From NCBI RefSeq assembly GCF_900215205.1, contig NZ_OBDY01000008.1:62001-126000 (forward strand): a stretch of DNA of 64,000 nt. Reading direction: 5' to 3'. Below the pieces are notes generated by a model that made no database searches, had not been told where the DNA came from, and saw only the letters and a list, made by a program, of their open reading frames with translations. Positions within the stretch are counted from its first letter, which is position 1; every line of letters starts with the position of its first letter. The translations under genes and the position numbers were made by a program. This DNA comes from Paractinoplanes atraurantiacus. GTDB lineage: Bacteria > Actinomycetota > Actinomycetes > Mycobacteriales > Micromonosporaceae. Shown piece by piece: positions 15,845 through 24,287 of the stretch.

Positions 15845-17572
15845 CTAGGGCGTCAGCGCGAAAAGCTTGGCCAGCCGGAGCCCGGCGGCGTGGGGGAACG
15901 TGGAGAACCGCGCCGCCGTCAGCTCCGGCGCCAGCTCGGCCAGGCCGGGCCGGACCAGCGCCGATCCGGGGTCGTCGTCGAGGTAGGCCCAGCCCTGCCG
16001 CACCATCGGCCAGTGCCCTCCGACGACACCGACCGCTTCCGGCGTCGCCGAGAAGGTCCAGGGCAAATTGCTTTCTTTGTCCGTACGGGGTGAGCGCGCC
16101 GCCACCGCGGGAACGGTGACCAGCAGGAGGCCGTGGTCGTCGGGCGCCGCCTCCAGATCGGCGAGCAGGGCGATGTCGTACGGAATCGGCTGGTCGTGCC
16201 GGATGTAGCCGTAGGCCATCCGCCGGATGCTCTCCACGTCGGCCACCGAGTCGTAGAGATAGGCGCCGAGCACGCCCCGCACCGGGTCCAGATGCTTGCC
16301 GATGCGCAGTTCGGCGGCGAGGTCGAGGGCGTTGTCGGCGCGCAGGCCACCGCGCTCGAGCGCGCTGATCGCGGCCTCGGTGGGCCGGGCCTCGTCGGGC
16401 GGGGCGTAGACGTCGCGGTAGATCAGCGCCGCCGCGCCGGTACCGGTCGCCACCACCGAGCCGATGAAGCCGGGAAGCGCGGTGACCGCCACGAACAGCC
16501 CGCCGGCGAGGTGGAGGAGCGCCGGCACGGGGTGCGCGAGCGGGGCCGGCGCCGGCTGGCCGAGCCGCCACCAGTCGGGGCGCCCGGCCGCCTCGGCGTG
16601 AACGCCCGCCGCCGTCCAGACGCCGGTGACATGGTCGCCGTCCACCGCGAACCCCGACCCGGTCTCGAAGTGGTCCGGCCGGTCCTGCGCCCGCATCCGA
16701 TGCTCGAGAGCGTCGTCGGCCACGGTTTCCCGCCCTTCGTCCTGCGGTGCCGCCCGGCCGATCCGCAGCGCCCCGGCCGGAGGCCACGGAGGGAAGACCG
16801 GGGCCTGAACGACCGGGCCGTCGCCGTAATACACGTCGTCGAGGTCGGGGAAGGTCGGGCTGACGCTGGGCACGAGTTTCAGGCGATAGGTCTCGGCCAG
16901 GCGTGGCACCTCGGCCTGCAGATAGGCGCCGAGGCTGCGGCTGGTCACCATTCCCGGCACGATTTTCGAGAATGCCTCCTTCTGCGTGCCCCACAGCGCG
17001 GAAATGGCCACCCCGGAGAACAGGCAGCGATCCTCGTCGGGATCCCCGCCCGGAATCATGAAAGCCTCGGTGCCGTCCTGGGCCGCGATGAATTTGTCGA
17101 CCGACATCGTGGCCGAGCGGGGGCCGGGCCCGCGGCCGAGGAGGCCGTCCGGGGTCAGGTCGGCGGTGTCCACATCGGCCGGCAGGGAGCGGCAGGCGTC
17201 GGCGAAGATCGCCACCTGGTTGATCCGGTAGAGGGCCAGCCGGCGCCGCAGCACCTCGACCGCCACCGCCCGCAGCTCGGCGTTCCAGTCGGACAGCAGC
17301 CACAGGCCCTGATCCAGCTCGCGGATGACGCCGTGCCCGGCGAAGTAGATGATCAGGCGGTGGAAGGCGTCACCGGACAGCAGCGCCTCGAACTCGCCGC
17401 GCAGCCGGGCCGCCGTCACCGGCTCGTCCTCGTCGGTGACCAGCCGTGACTCGTAGCCGAAGCCCCGGGCCCACGCGTGGAACTCGCGTGCGCCGTTCAC
17501 GGCGCCGCCCAGGTACGGCAGCGGGGGCGCGTCGCTGACCCCGATGGCGAGGGCCGCCCGTCGTGCAGACAT
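15845..17572 (-). CDS. Caspase-like (peptidase C14) protein
   Basis: A 575-residue protein. The caspase fold occupies residues about 1-250 (AALAIGVSDAPPLPYLGGAV at the start), with the catalytic dyad His80 in LIIYFAGHG and Cys127 in QVAIFADACRS. The C-terminal half has the conserved DPVRGVLGAYLYDSVADVES and IRHDQPIPYDIALLADLEA, known in actinobacterial caspase-family proteins of unknown function. A short hydrophobic stretch (residues about 380-405) may be buried or a membrane segment. Bacterial caspases act in immunity or cell death as effectors or activators. It is divergent from a helical protein gene and near flotillin and NACHT genes. The ATG at 17572 was chosen over an in-frame ATG 36 bases upstream. 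Confidence 0.85.
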   Translation of the reverse strand: MSARRAALAIGVSDAPPLPYLGGAVNGAREFHAWARGFGYESRLVTDEDEPVTAARLRGEFEALLSGDAFHRLIIYFAGHGVIRELDQGLWLLSDWNAELRAVAVEVLRRRLALYRINQVAIFADACRSLPADVDTADLTPDGLLGRGPGPRSATMSVDKFIAAQDGTEAFMIPGGDPDEDRCLFSGVAISALWGTQKEAFSKIVPGMVTSRSLGAYLQAEVPRLAETYRLKLVPSVSPTFPDLDDVYYGDGPVVQAPVFPPWPPAGALRIGRAAPQDEGRETVADDALEHRMRAQDRPDHFETGSGFAVDGDHVTGVWTAAGVHAEAAGRPDWWRLGQPAPAPLAHPVPALLHLAGGLFVAVTALPGFIGSVVATGTGAAALIYRDVYAPPDEARPTEAAISALERGGLRADNALDLAAELRIGKHLDPVRGVLGAYLYDSVADVESIRRMAYGYIRHDQPIPYDIALLADLEAAPDDHGLLLVTVPAVAARSPRTDKESNLPWTFSATPEAVGVVGGHWPMVRQGWAYLDDDPGSALVRPGLAELAPELTAARFSTFPHAAGLRLAKLFALTP

Positions 17573-17686
17573 GGATTCAGGATCTCGCGTGAGCGACGCC
17601 GGAGGCATTCCACCGTTCGGCCGATGAGGTGCTGGATGAATGCGCGGAGACTCGAATTCCCGGCGCCTCGGAAATCGGAGAAATTG

Positions 17687-18463
17687 ATGTTGGCGGACCG
17701 CGAAAAGGAACGGGAATACGTCAGATCGATCGACTTGTCGGGCACCCCTCGCGGCATCGTCGCGCAGGGCGCCGCCGAGCAGGCGCAGGAGGTCTTCGAC
17801 GCCGCCAAGGACCAGGCCCAGGTCGTCGGCTCCGGCCTGCTGTCGTTCGCGCAGGGCGTCACCCCCGAGGTTCGCGAGGCGATCTCCAACTCGGCCCTGC
17901 TGGCCCAGCTCGTGGCCAACAAGCGCGCGTCCGCCGACCAGGACCCCACCGCCTGGTACGCCGAGTACTCGCAGGTCCTGCAGAACATCGGCTGGGTCGT
18001 GCAGGACCACGGCTGGGCCGACTACACGGCCGAGGGCAAGGCGGCCGAGGTGCACGAGAAGATCATCGAGGTGCTCTCGGTGGCGCTCGGGCCCACGGTG
18101 ACCGCGCTCAAGCTGATCCAGTCGGCCATCGACGTGCTCAAGGCCATGGAGCCCGACACGTCGTGGCTGACCATCTTCAGCCGCGAGACCCAGCACGCGA
18201 GCATCGCCCGCTTCCAGATCGGCCTGGTCGAGCCGGGCCCGGCCGACGAGGTCCTCGTGACGATGCTGGCCTGCGTGATCGAGGGCGAGAAATCGGTGAC
18301 CCAGGTGCTGTTCTTCAAATACCGGGCCGAGCGCGCCCGCTTCCTCGGCAACAGCACCAAGGCGTCGATCAACCGCGGCGCCGTCGAAGACCTCGGCCCG
18401 GAAATCCGCAAGAAGGTCAGGGCCTACATGACCGACTATGTCAGCAGCATCACTGACATCTGA
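17687..18463 (+). CDS. Unknown helical protein divergent from caspase gene
   Basis: A 258-residue protein starting ATG at 17687 after a GGAG site. It is rich in Ala/Glu/Gln helices: GIVAQGAAEQAQEVFDAAKD, then WYAEYSQVLQNIGWVVQDHG and the amphipathic VALGPTVTALKLIQSAIDVL. The latter half has beta strands (TQHASIARFQIGLVE). No signal peptide and no certain membrane helix are seen. No family is recognised. Its divergence from the caspase-like gene, with a 114-base spacer, suggests a shared promoter region and perhaps a shared role, for example as substrate or partner, but this is inference. Confidence 0.7.
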   Translation: MLADREKEREYVRSIDLSGTPRGIVAQGAAEQAQEVFDAAKDQAQVVGSGLLSFAQGVTPEVREAISNSALLAQLVANKRASADQDPTAWYAEYSQVLQNIGWVVQDHGWADYTAEGKAAEVHEKIIEVLSVALGPTVTALKLIQSAIDVLKAMEPDTSWLTIFSRETQHASIARFQIGLVEPGPADEVLVTMLACVIEGEKSVTQVLFFKYRAERARFLGNSTKASINRGAVEDLGPEIRKKVRAYMTDYVSSITDI

Positions 18464-18503
18464 GTGCCGTCACGATCGACTCGGCCATGTGGTCCCAGCA
18501 GGC

Positions 18504-18725
18504 ATGGAACCCACATTCGAGACCGACATCCGTCCCCTGTTCCGCGAGAAGGACCGCAACTCCATGCTTTTCATGTTCGACCTGTGGTCGGCCGACGACG
18601 TGCGCGAGCACGCCGAGAGCATCTTCAAGGCGGTGGCCCGCGGCAGCATGCCGTGCGACGGCGCCTGGGCCGAGGAGGACACGCTGCTGCTGCGCCGCTG
18701 GATCGACGGAGGCGCCCGGGCCTGA
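18504..18725 (+). CDS. Small conserved hypothetical protein (cytochrome-c-like C-terminus without haem motif)
   Basis: A 73-residue protein beginning MEPTFETDIRPLFREKDRNS. The end, MPCDGAW.....WIDGGARA, resembles the C-terminal segments of cytochrome-type domains, but no CxxCH is present and only one Cys remains. Similar short proteins are common in actinomycetes; function unknown. Start could also be an in-frame GTG at 18489. Confidence 0.6.
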   Translation: MEPTFETDIRPLFREKDRNSMLFMFDLWSADDVREHAESIFKAVARGSMPCDGAWAEEDTLLLRRWIDGGARA

Positions 18726-18776
18726 GTGGCGGGGTTGCACTACCCTGACCTGGCGTTCGGTGGGGGAGGCGGCTTG

Positions 18777-19307
18777 ATGGACACGGCCACGGCGATCTAT
18801 CTGGTGATCGGTGCGGTCGGCGTCGGCGTGCTGGCGCTCTCCCTGCTCGGCGGCGAGCTGCTCAGCTTCCTGCACGTCGGCGACGGCCCGGTGTCGCTCG
18901 AGGTCGTCGCCGGTTTCGTCGGCGCGTTCGGCTTCGCGAGCGCGATCACGGCGGAGCTCTCCGGCACCGCCGTACTGGCACCGGTCGTCGGTCTTGTCGC
19001 CGCCCTGCCCACCGCCTGGCTGGCCCTTCGCCTCGGCCGCGCCGCCCGCACCATGCCGACCGACGCCACTCCACGCCGGCAAGATCTGGTGGGCACGCTC
19101 GGTGTGATCGTCACGGCCGTGCCGAGCGGCACCGGCTACGGCGAGGTGCGGATCCTGCTGGGCGGACAACCGGTCAAGTTGTACGCCCGGGCCGAGCACC
19201 CCATCGCCGCCGGCGCCCAGGTCTTCGTGGTCGAGGCGCCGTCGGACACCAGCGTCGTCGTGGAACAGACCCTGCAGATCGACCCTCACACCCCTGGAAA
19301 GGCCTAG
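18777..19307 (+). CDS. NfeD-like membrane protein
   Basis: A 176-residue protein with N-terminal membrane helices (IYLVIGAVGVGVLALSLLGG and following to about residue 85) and a C-terminal OB-fold-like beta domain (QDLVGTLGVIVTAVPSGTGY, ending VEQTLQID). NfeD proteins form pairs with flotillins (SPFH proteins) and act in membrane microdomain organisation. The flotillin gene starts at the very next base after its stop. The GGGAGG site at 18764 supports the ATG at 18777. Confidence 0.85.
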   Translation: MDTATAIYLVIGAVGVGVLALSLLGGELLSFLHVGDGPVSLEVVAGFVGAFGFASAITAELSGTAVLAPVVGLVAALPTAWLALRLGRAARTMPTDATPRRQDLVGTLGVIVTAVPSGTGYGEVRILLGGQPVKLYARAEHPIAAGAQVFVVEAPSDTSVVVEQTLQIDPHTPGKA

Positions 19308-20825
19308 ATGTCACCTTTGCTCATCGCCATCGGCGGTGCCGTGCTGCTCATCATCCTCGTGATCCTGTTCGTGCTGTCACGGATCAAGGTGGCCGGCCCG
19401 AACGAGGCGTTCATCATCACCGGCCGCAAGGGCCGCGTGACCCAGTCCGCGGACGGCACCAACACCACCGACCTGTCCGGGCAGAAGGTCGTCATGGGCG
19501 CCTCGGTGTTCGTCCTGCCGGTCGTGCAGAAACTCCAGTCGCTCGACCTGTCCAGCCGCCGCATCGACGTCGGCATCAAGGGCGCCGTCTCCAAGCAGGG
19601 CATCCGGGCCGACCTGCACGGCGTGGCGATCGTCAAGGTGGGCGGCAACGAGGGCGCGATCCGGGCCGCCGCGCAGCGCTTCCTGCACCAGCAGGCCGAG
19701 ATCGAGGAGTTCACCCGCGAGGTGCTCGCGGGCGCGCTGCGCTCGATCGTCGGCCGGCTCACGGTCGAGGAGATCATCCGCGACCGGGCCGCGTTCGCCA
19801 GCGCGGTGGCCGAGGAGGCCGAGCACTCGATGACCAACCAGGGTCTGGTGCTCGACACGTTCCAGCTCCAGGACATCCTGGCCGAGGGCTCGTACCTGCA
19901 GGACCTGGGCCGTCCCGAGGCGGCCCGCGTGCTCAAGGACGCCGCCATCGCCGAGGCCCGCGCCCGTCAGCAGGCCGAGCAGGAGCGCCTGCTGGCCGAG
20001 GAGGCCATCGCCGAGGCGCAGCGCAACCTGTCGCTCAAGCAGGCCGGCATCCAGGCCGAGATCGACGCGGCCAAGGCCAAGTCGGCCGCGGCCGGCCCGC
20101 TGGCCCAGGCCGAGCGCGACCAGGCGGTCCTGGCCGAGCAGCAGAAGGTGGCCGAGCGCAACGCCGAGCTCAAGCAGCGCCAGCTCGACACCGAGGTGCG
20201 CAAGCCGGCCGACGCCCAGCGCTACAAGGTCGAGCAGGAGGCCGAGGCCAACCGGGCCGCGGCCGTGCTGCACGCCGACGCGCAGCGGCAGTCGGTCATC
20301 GCGGCCGCGCAGGCGTCGGCCGAGCAGGCCCGCCTGACCGGTGAGGGCGAGCGGGCCCGCCGGGCCGCGCTGGCCGAGGCGAACGCGATCGAGGGCGCCA
20401 AGGAGGGCGAGGCGGAGCAGCGCCGGCGTTCCGCGATCGCCGAGGCCATCGAGCGTGAGGGTGCCGCCGAGGCGGCGGCCATCCTGGCCAAGGGCGGCGC
20501 CGAGGCGGAGGCCATGGCGAAGAAGGCGGAGGCGTTCGCGGCGTACGGCGAAGCAGCCGTCCTTGATCTGCTCGTCCGTGTCCTGCCGCAGGTCGTCGAG
20601 GCGGCCGCGGCCCCGATGGGCTCGATCGACAAGATGACCGTCATCTCCACCGACGGCGCTTCCTCACTGACCAAGTCGGTCGCCAACAACGTCGCCCAGG
20701 GCCTGCAGCTGGGCACCGACCTGACCGGCATCGACCTGGCCGGCCTGCTCAGCAAGCTGGGCGCCACCCACAGCACCACCGCGGCCGCGAACGGCAAGCC
20801 GGCCGAGCTCGAACCCGAGCGCTGA
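19308..20825 (+). CDS. Flotillin/SPFH-domain protein
   Basis: A 505-residue flotillin-like protein. An N-terminal membrane anchor (LLIAIGGAVLLIILVILFVL) leads into the SPFH domain (about residues 25-195, KVAGPNEAFIITGRKG). A long Ala/Glu coiled coil follows (about 200-405), where ARAR, AEQ and AEAEAN runs repeat. The protein would scaffold a detergent-resistant membrane microdomain. It follows NfeD without a gap. A perfect hairpin terminator ends the operon. Confidence 0.92.
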   Translation: MSPLLIAIGGAVLLIILVILFVLSRIKVAGPNEAFIITGRKGRVTQSADGTNTTDLSGQKVVMGASVFVLPVVQKLQSLDLSSRRIDVGIKGAVSKQGIRADLHGVAIVKVGGNEGAIRAAAQRFLHQQAEIEEFTREVLAGALRSIVGRLTVEEIIRDRAAFASAVAEEAEHSMTNQGLVLDTFQLQDILAEGSYLQDLGRPEAARVLKDAAIAEARARQQAEQERLLAEEAIAEAQRNLSLKQAGIQAEIDAAKAKSAAAGPLAQAERDQAVLAEQQKVAERNAELKQRQLDTEVRKPADAQRYKVEQEAEANRAAAVLHADAQRQSVIAAAQASAEQARLTGEGERARRAALAEANAIEGAKEGEAEQRRRSAIAEAIEREGAAEAAAILAKGGAEAEAMAKKAEAFAAYGEAAVLDLLVRVLPQVVEAAAAPMGSIDKMTVISTDGASSLTKSVANNVAQGLQLGTDLTGIDLAGLLSKLGATHSTTAAANGKPAELEPER

Positions 20826-20836
20826 CGCCCAGCCCA

Positions 20837-20868
20837 CCGAAGGGGGCCGCTCACGCGGCCCCCTTCGG
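20837..20868. terminator. Bidirectional-type terminator after flotillin operon
   Basis: CCGAAGGGGGCCGC (20837-20850) and GCGGCCCCCTTCGG (20855-20868) form a perfect 14-bp stem around the loop TCAC. It separates the flotillin operon from the convergent NACHT gene. Confidence 0.9.
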
Positions 20869-20888
20869 CGACGCTTTCCCAACTGGTC

Positions 20889-22910
20889 TTATGGGTGGCG
20901 GCGCATCCAGGACCAGGCGCTGAGCGGTGCCCCGGTGGAGGCCTCACCGTCCGGAGGCGTACCGGCCAATTGGTCCTGAAGCGCTGCATGCCGGAATTGG
21001 TAGATACCACCGGCTTGCCGGAGCACCTGTCGCTGCAACGCTGTCTCCAGCAAGGGCATGATTCGGACCGGTAGACCGGCCAAGCACCAGCAGAGTTCGA
21101 CCCGCCTCAGCCTGGCAACCATGCTCTGCGGCCGGAGCAGCGCGCTGAGGAGCCAACTCAAGAATCCAGCACCCAAGGCCCAGAGGAGACCGATGATCGG
21201 ATTCACCGCCAGAACGACGAAGACGCCGACGGTGAGACCGACGGCGACAGCGTGCGCGAGGCGGGTGATCTGGGCCCGGCGCCACGACAGGCGATAGATG
21301 TCGATGGGGTTGGCGGCCGTGGCGCTCGCCGCTCGCAACCCCTCGTCGTCGAAGCTGTGTGCCGTCCGCCGCCGGTTGATCAGGCGCCAGGAGATCCGGT
21401 CCAGGAGGGTCGCGAGCACTCCGGTCAGCCACATCAGTGGAATCGTCGACAGGAAACCTGCGGCCATGAGAAGCCCCTGTTCGACCGACCAGGAGCCAAG
21501 CCCCGCCGATACCGCTATCCCCGCGATCACGGTGAGCGAGCGGGGCCTGAACCGGAAACCGGCGAGCCATGCGAGGGTCGGAACGGCAAGAACGATGTCC
21601 TCCGGCCCAGCAATGGAAACGACCACGAGCCCCGCAAATCCGGCGGCGGCGACCCTGAGGGCCGCCCATCTGAGCATGGGCGCTTCCCAGCCCGGGATCC
21701 GCCACCAGAGCAGGTCCCGGTCGCGGCCCATGTTGGCGGCGATCCAGGAAAGCCACCGCATCGCGTGCTCCCGCTCGCACGCCTCCGGATACGCCTGATG
21801 CAGCGAACGCTCCAACAGGTGCTGCAAGAGCGATTCCGGGGTCGGATATGCGCGGGCGTCCAGCATCTCGGCCGGATCGGTGTCCCGGTAGGTGTCCCGC
21901 GCCAGGCTGAGGGCCAACGGAGAGACCAGCGTGCGTCCGGCCACGGTCTGCGCGGTCAGGCTGTCGGCCAGCCGCTGCCAGCGGCGGCGCTGTTCCCCCA
22001 CATGCTGGGCGAGCAGAAAACCTCGCGCCTGCTCGAGACCGACCGGCAACATCTCGATGACGGCGGCGTTCCAAAGCCGGTGGTTGTGTCGGACAGCCGC
22101 GTCCACGTATTCGTCGTCACGACTGGTCAGAACTACCCGCATGCCCACGGTCCCGCGGTCGATCGCGTCGAGCGCCTCCCCTCGCAGGTGCGTCGGCATC
22201 TCGTCCAGGCCGTCGAGGAACAGGGCGACCCGGCGGTCGCGCACGAGCTCGCCAGCAAGACCAGGAGTGAGCAGCGGTTGGTCGCGTGTCAGCTTGGCGG
22301 TGACCCACGCCGGCAGGTCGCTCACCGACGGGTCCCACCCGCCGAGCGTGATCCAGACCGGGACTGGGTCAGCCCTGTCCGGCGACCAGTTCGTCAGCAC
22401 ATCGATGAGGAGCAGCAGCATCGCTGTGGTCTTGCCGGCGCCGGCGCCGGCGAGAATCACCAGCCGAGCCGGGCTGTCCGCGGCCTCGTACAGTTTCTCC
22501 CGGATCTGGGTCACCGTGCCGTCGGTGAGCAGCGCGGACGGCACATCGCCGGGGTGCGCGGCAATCTCCGCCCCGGCCCATGCCCACCGGACGGAGGCCG
22601 GGGCCGGCGTGGTGATTCGGCGGGTCTTGGCCTGGTCCTGCCAATACGCGAGGCTGTTGCCGGCCAGGTAGCGCAGCGCGGCGGCGACCTGCTGGTCCGT
22701 CGGCGCGGCCGCCCGTCCGCCGGTGACCAGCGGCCAGGTGATCCAGACAGTGACCCCAAGGCTGGCCACCCCGGCCAGGCCGCCCACGATGTTGGCCTTG
22801 CCAACGAGGTTGTTGCCCACCTCGCCATCGAGGAACATCCAGATCACCAGGGCGAGGCACAGCGCCAGCAGAACGCCGCCGACGACGGCCCGCGCCCGGA
22901 ACTTCATCAC
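20889..22910 (-). CDS. NACHT-domain NTPase with membrane helices
   Basis: A 673-residue STAND-type ATPase. Two N-terminal hydrophobic helices (residues about 8-28 and 41-62) precede the NACHT domain, with Walker A GAGAGKTT at 155-162 and Walker B LFLDGLDE at 230-237 and a following sensor VVLTSRDDEYVD. The C-terminal 250 residues hold several more hydrophobic segments (FAGLVVVSIAG, LLMAAGFLSTIPLMWLTGVL, FVVLAVNPIIGLLWALG). NACHT proteins couple NTP hydrolysis to oligomerisation, in bacteria often for antiphage sensing; such membrane-embedded actinomycete versions have no proven target. ATGs at 22910 and 22907 are both possible. It stands alone between terminator and M1 peptidase. Confidence 0.9.
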   Translation of the reverse strand: MMKFRARAVVGGVLLALCLALVIWMFLDGEVGNNLVGKANIVGGLAGVASLGVTVWITWPLVTGGRAAAPTDQQVAAALRYLAGNSLAYWQDQAKTRRITTPAPASVRWAWAGAEIAAHPGDVPSALLTDGTVTQIREKLYEAADSPARLVILAGAGAGKTTAMLLLLIDVLTNWSPDRADPVPVWITLGGWDPSVSDLPAWVTAKLTRDQPLLTPGLAGELVRDRRVALFLDGLDEMPTHLRGEALDAIDRGTVGMRVVLTSRDDEYVDAAVRHNHRLWNAAVIEMLPVGLEQARGFLLAQHVGEQRRRWQRLADSLTAQTVAGRTLVSPLALSLARDTYRDTDPAEMLDARAYPTPESLLQHLLERSLHQAYPEACEREHAMRWLSWIAANMGRDRDLLWWRIPGWEAPMLRWAALRVAAAGFAGLVVVSIAGPEDIVLAVPTLAWLAGFRFRPRSLTVIAGIAVSAGLGSWSVEQGLLMAAGFLSTIPLMWLTGVLATLLDRISWRLINRRRTAHSFDDEGLRAASATAANPIDIYRLSWRRAQITRLAHAVAVGLTVGVFVVLAVNPIIGLLWALGAGFLSWLLSALLRPQSMVARLRRVELCWCLAGLPVRIMPLLETALQRQVLRQAGGIYQFRHAALQDQLAGTPPDGEASTGAPLSAWSWMRRHP

Positions 22911-22919
22911 GCAAGATAA

Positions 22920-22944
22920 CTGACGGACAGAGAGGATCCGTCAG
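22920..22944. promoter_or_regulatory. Inverted repeat upstream of NACHT gene
   Basis: CTGACGGA (22920-22927) and TCCGTCAG (22937-22944) are perfect 8-bp arms around a 9-base spacer, ten bases before the NACHT start and 30 bases after the peptidase stop. It may be an operator or the peptidase operon terminator. Confidence 0.45.
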
Positions 22945-22973
22945 GGGTGGAAGGTTCAGGGCGTCGATCGCGC

Positions 22974-24287
22974 TCAGCGGGTGGGTAGCGGGGGCAGCGC
23001 GCGCTGATCCAGCCAAGCCGTGAACAGCTGCCCCAGCGGCTCGGTCGTGAAGCGCTGGGCGTGGCTGCGGAACTGGGCCGTCGTCACCGTGGCGTGGCGG
23101 TGTTCGGCGACCCAGGAACGTAGCAGCGCGAAGAACGCGGCGTCGCCGGCCCTCGCGCGCAGGGCGTGCAATGTCAGGGCGCCGCGCTTGTAGACGATCG
23201 GGTCGAACATGCGGGAGACGCCCGGGTCCGAGACCACGACGTCGAAGGGCCGGGTGGCCAGCGTGGTGTGCCACTGGGCGGCCAGCGCCTCGACCGATGG
23301 GCCGCCCGAGACGTCCGACCAGAGCCACTCCGCGTACGTGGCGAAGCCCTCGTTGAGCCAGATGTGGCGCCAGTCCGCCACCGTCAGGCTGTTGCCGAAC
23401 CACTGGTGGGCCAGCTCGTGGGCCACCAGGCGCTCATATGTGCGCCAGCCGTCCACGTGATTCCGGCCGAAGACCGCCATGCCCTGGGCCTCGATCGGGT
23501 CGTCCAGCTCGTCGTCGGCGACCACCACCACGTACTCGCGGAAGGGGTAGGGGCCGAACATGTCGGTCAGCACGTTCATGATCTCGCCGTGGCGGCCGAA
23601 GTCGTGGCGGAACACGTTGCGCAGGCGGGGCGGGATCGCGGCCCTCTGCACCACGTCGCCGGCGGCCAGCTCCAGCAGCTCGTAGCGGCCCACCTGCACG
23701 CTCATCAGGTACGGCACGGTGGGCTCGGTCCGCTCGTACACCCACGTGGTGTTTCCGGCGCCCCGGCGGCGGGAGACCAGGTCGCCGGTCGCCACCACGG
23801 TGTACGGGGTCGGGGCCGTCAGTGTGACCAGGAAGGTGGCCTTCTCGAGGCGGTCGTTGCACGGGAACCACGACGGCGCCCCGTTGGGCTGGCTGGCCAC
23901 CAGGGCGCCGTCGGTCAGCTCGTCCCAGCCGATGTCACCCCAGCGCCCCGAGATGGGGACCGGCGAGCCGGAGTAACGCACTTCGATCTTGAAAACGGCG
24001 CCATACCCGAGAGATTTGTCCGGTTTGACACGCAGCTTGCCGGCCCGGTGAGTAAAGGGCGTCCGATGCCCATCGACGCGGACGTCCTGAACGCGGAAGA
24101 CACCGAGATCCAGGCTGAACCGGGAAAGCGACTGCACAGCCTGCGCCGTGATAGTCGCCTTCCCGGCGAGCCGGTTCGAGACGACCCGGTAGTCGAGCTC
24201 CAGGTCGTAGTGCAGCACCCGGTAGCCGCCGTTGCCGTGCCCGGGAAGGTACGAGTCGGTCGAACGGTCGGCGCCCGGAGGCGTCAT
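22974..24287 (-). CDS. M1-family metallopeptidase
   Basis: A 437-residue zinc peptidase. His290, Glu291 and His294 in VAHELAHQWFGN and the downstream Glu in WLNEGFATYAEWLW are the zinc and catalytic residues. The usual aminopeptidase GxMEN motif appears as EAQGMAVFG, so exopeptidase specificity may be altered. The N-terminal beta-saddle domain (YRVLHYDLELDYRVV) is present; no signal peptide is seen, and the chain is shorter than PepN. Its ATG overlaps the stop of the peptide-synthetase gene (ATGA), so the two are co-translated, implying it processes or degrades that product. Confidence 0.9.
   Translation of the reverse strand: MTPPGADRSTDSYLPGHGNGGYRVLHYDLELDYRVVSNRLAGKATITAQAVQSLSRFSLDLGVFRVQDVRVDGHRTPFTHRAGKLRVKPDKSLGYGAVFKIEVRYSGSPVPISGRWGDIGWDELTDGALVASQPNGAPSWFPCNDRLEKATFLVTLTAPTPYTVVATGDLVSRRRGAGNTTWVYERTEPTVPYLMSVQVGRYELLELAAGDVVQRAAIPPRLRNVFRHDFGRHGEIMNVLTDMFGPYPFREYVVVVADDELDDPIEAQGMAVFGRNHVDGWRTYERLVAHELAHQWFGNSLTVADWRHIWLNEGFATYAEWLWSDVSGGPSVEALAAQWHTTLATRPFDVVVSDPGVSRMFDPIVYKRGALTLHALRARAGDAAFFALLRSWVAEHRHATVTTAQFRSHAQRFTTEPLGQLFTAWLDQRALPPLPTR

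Noticed and set aside
18438..18503. A longer N-terminus for the 73-residue protein
   Set aside because: It overlaps the upstream stop and has no ribosome site or conservation-like sequence.
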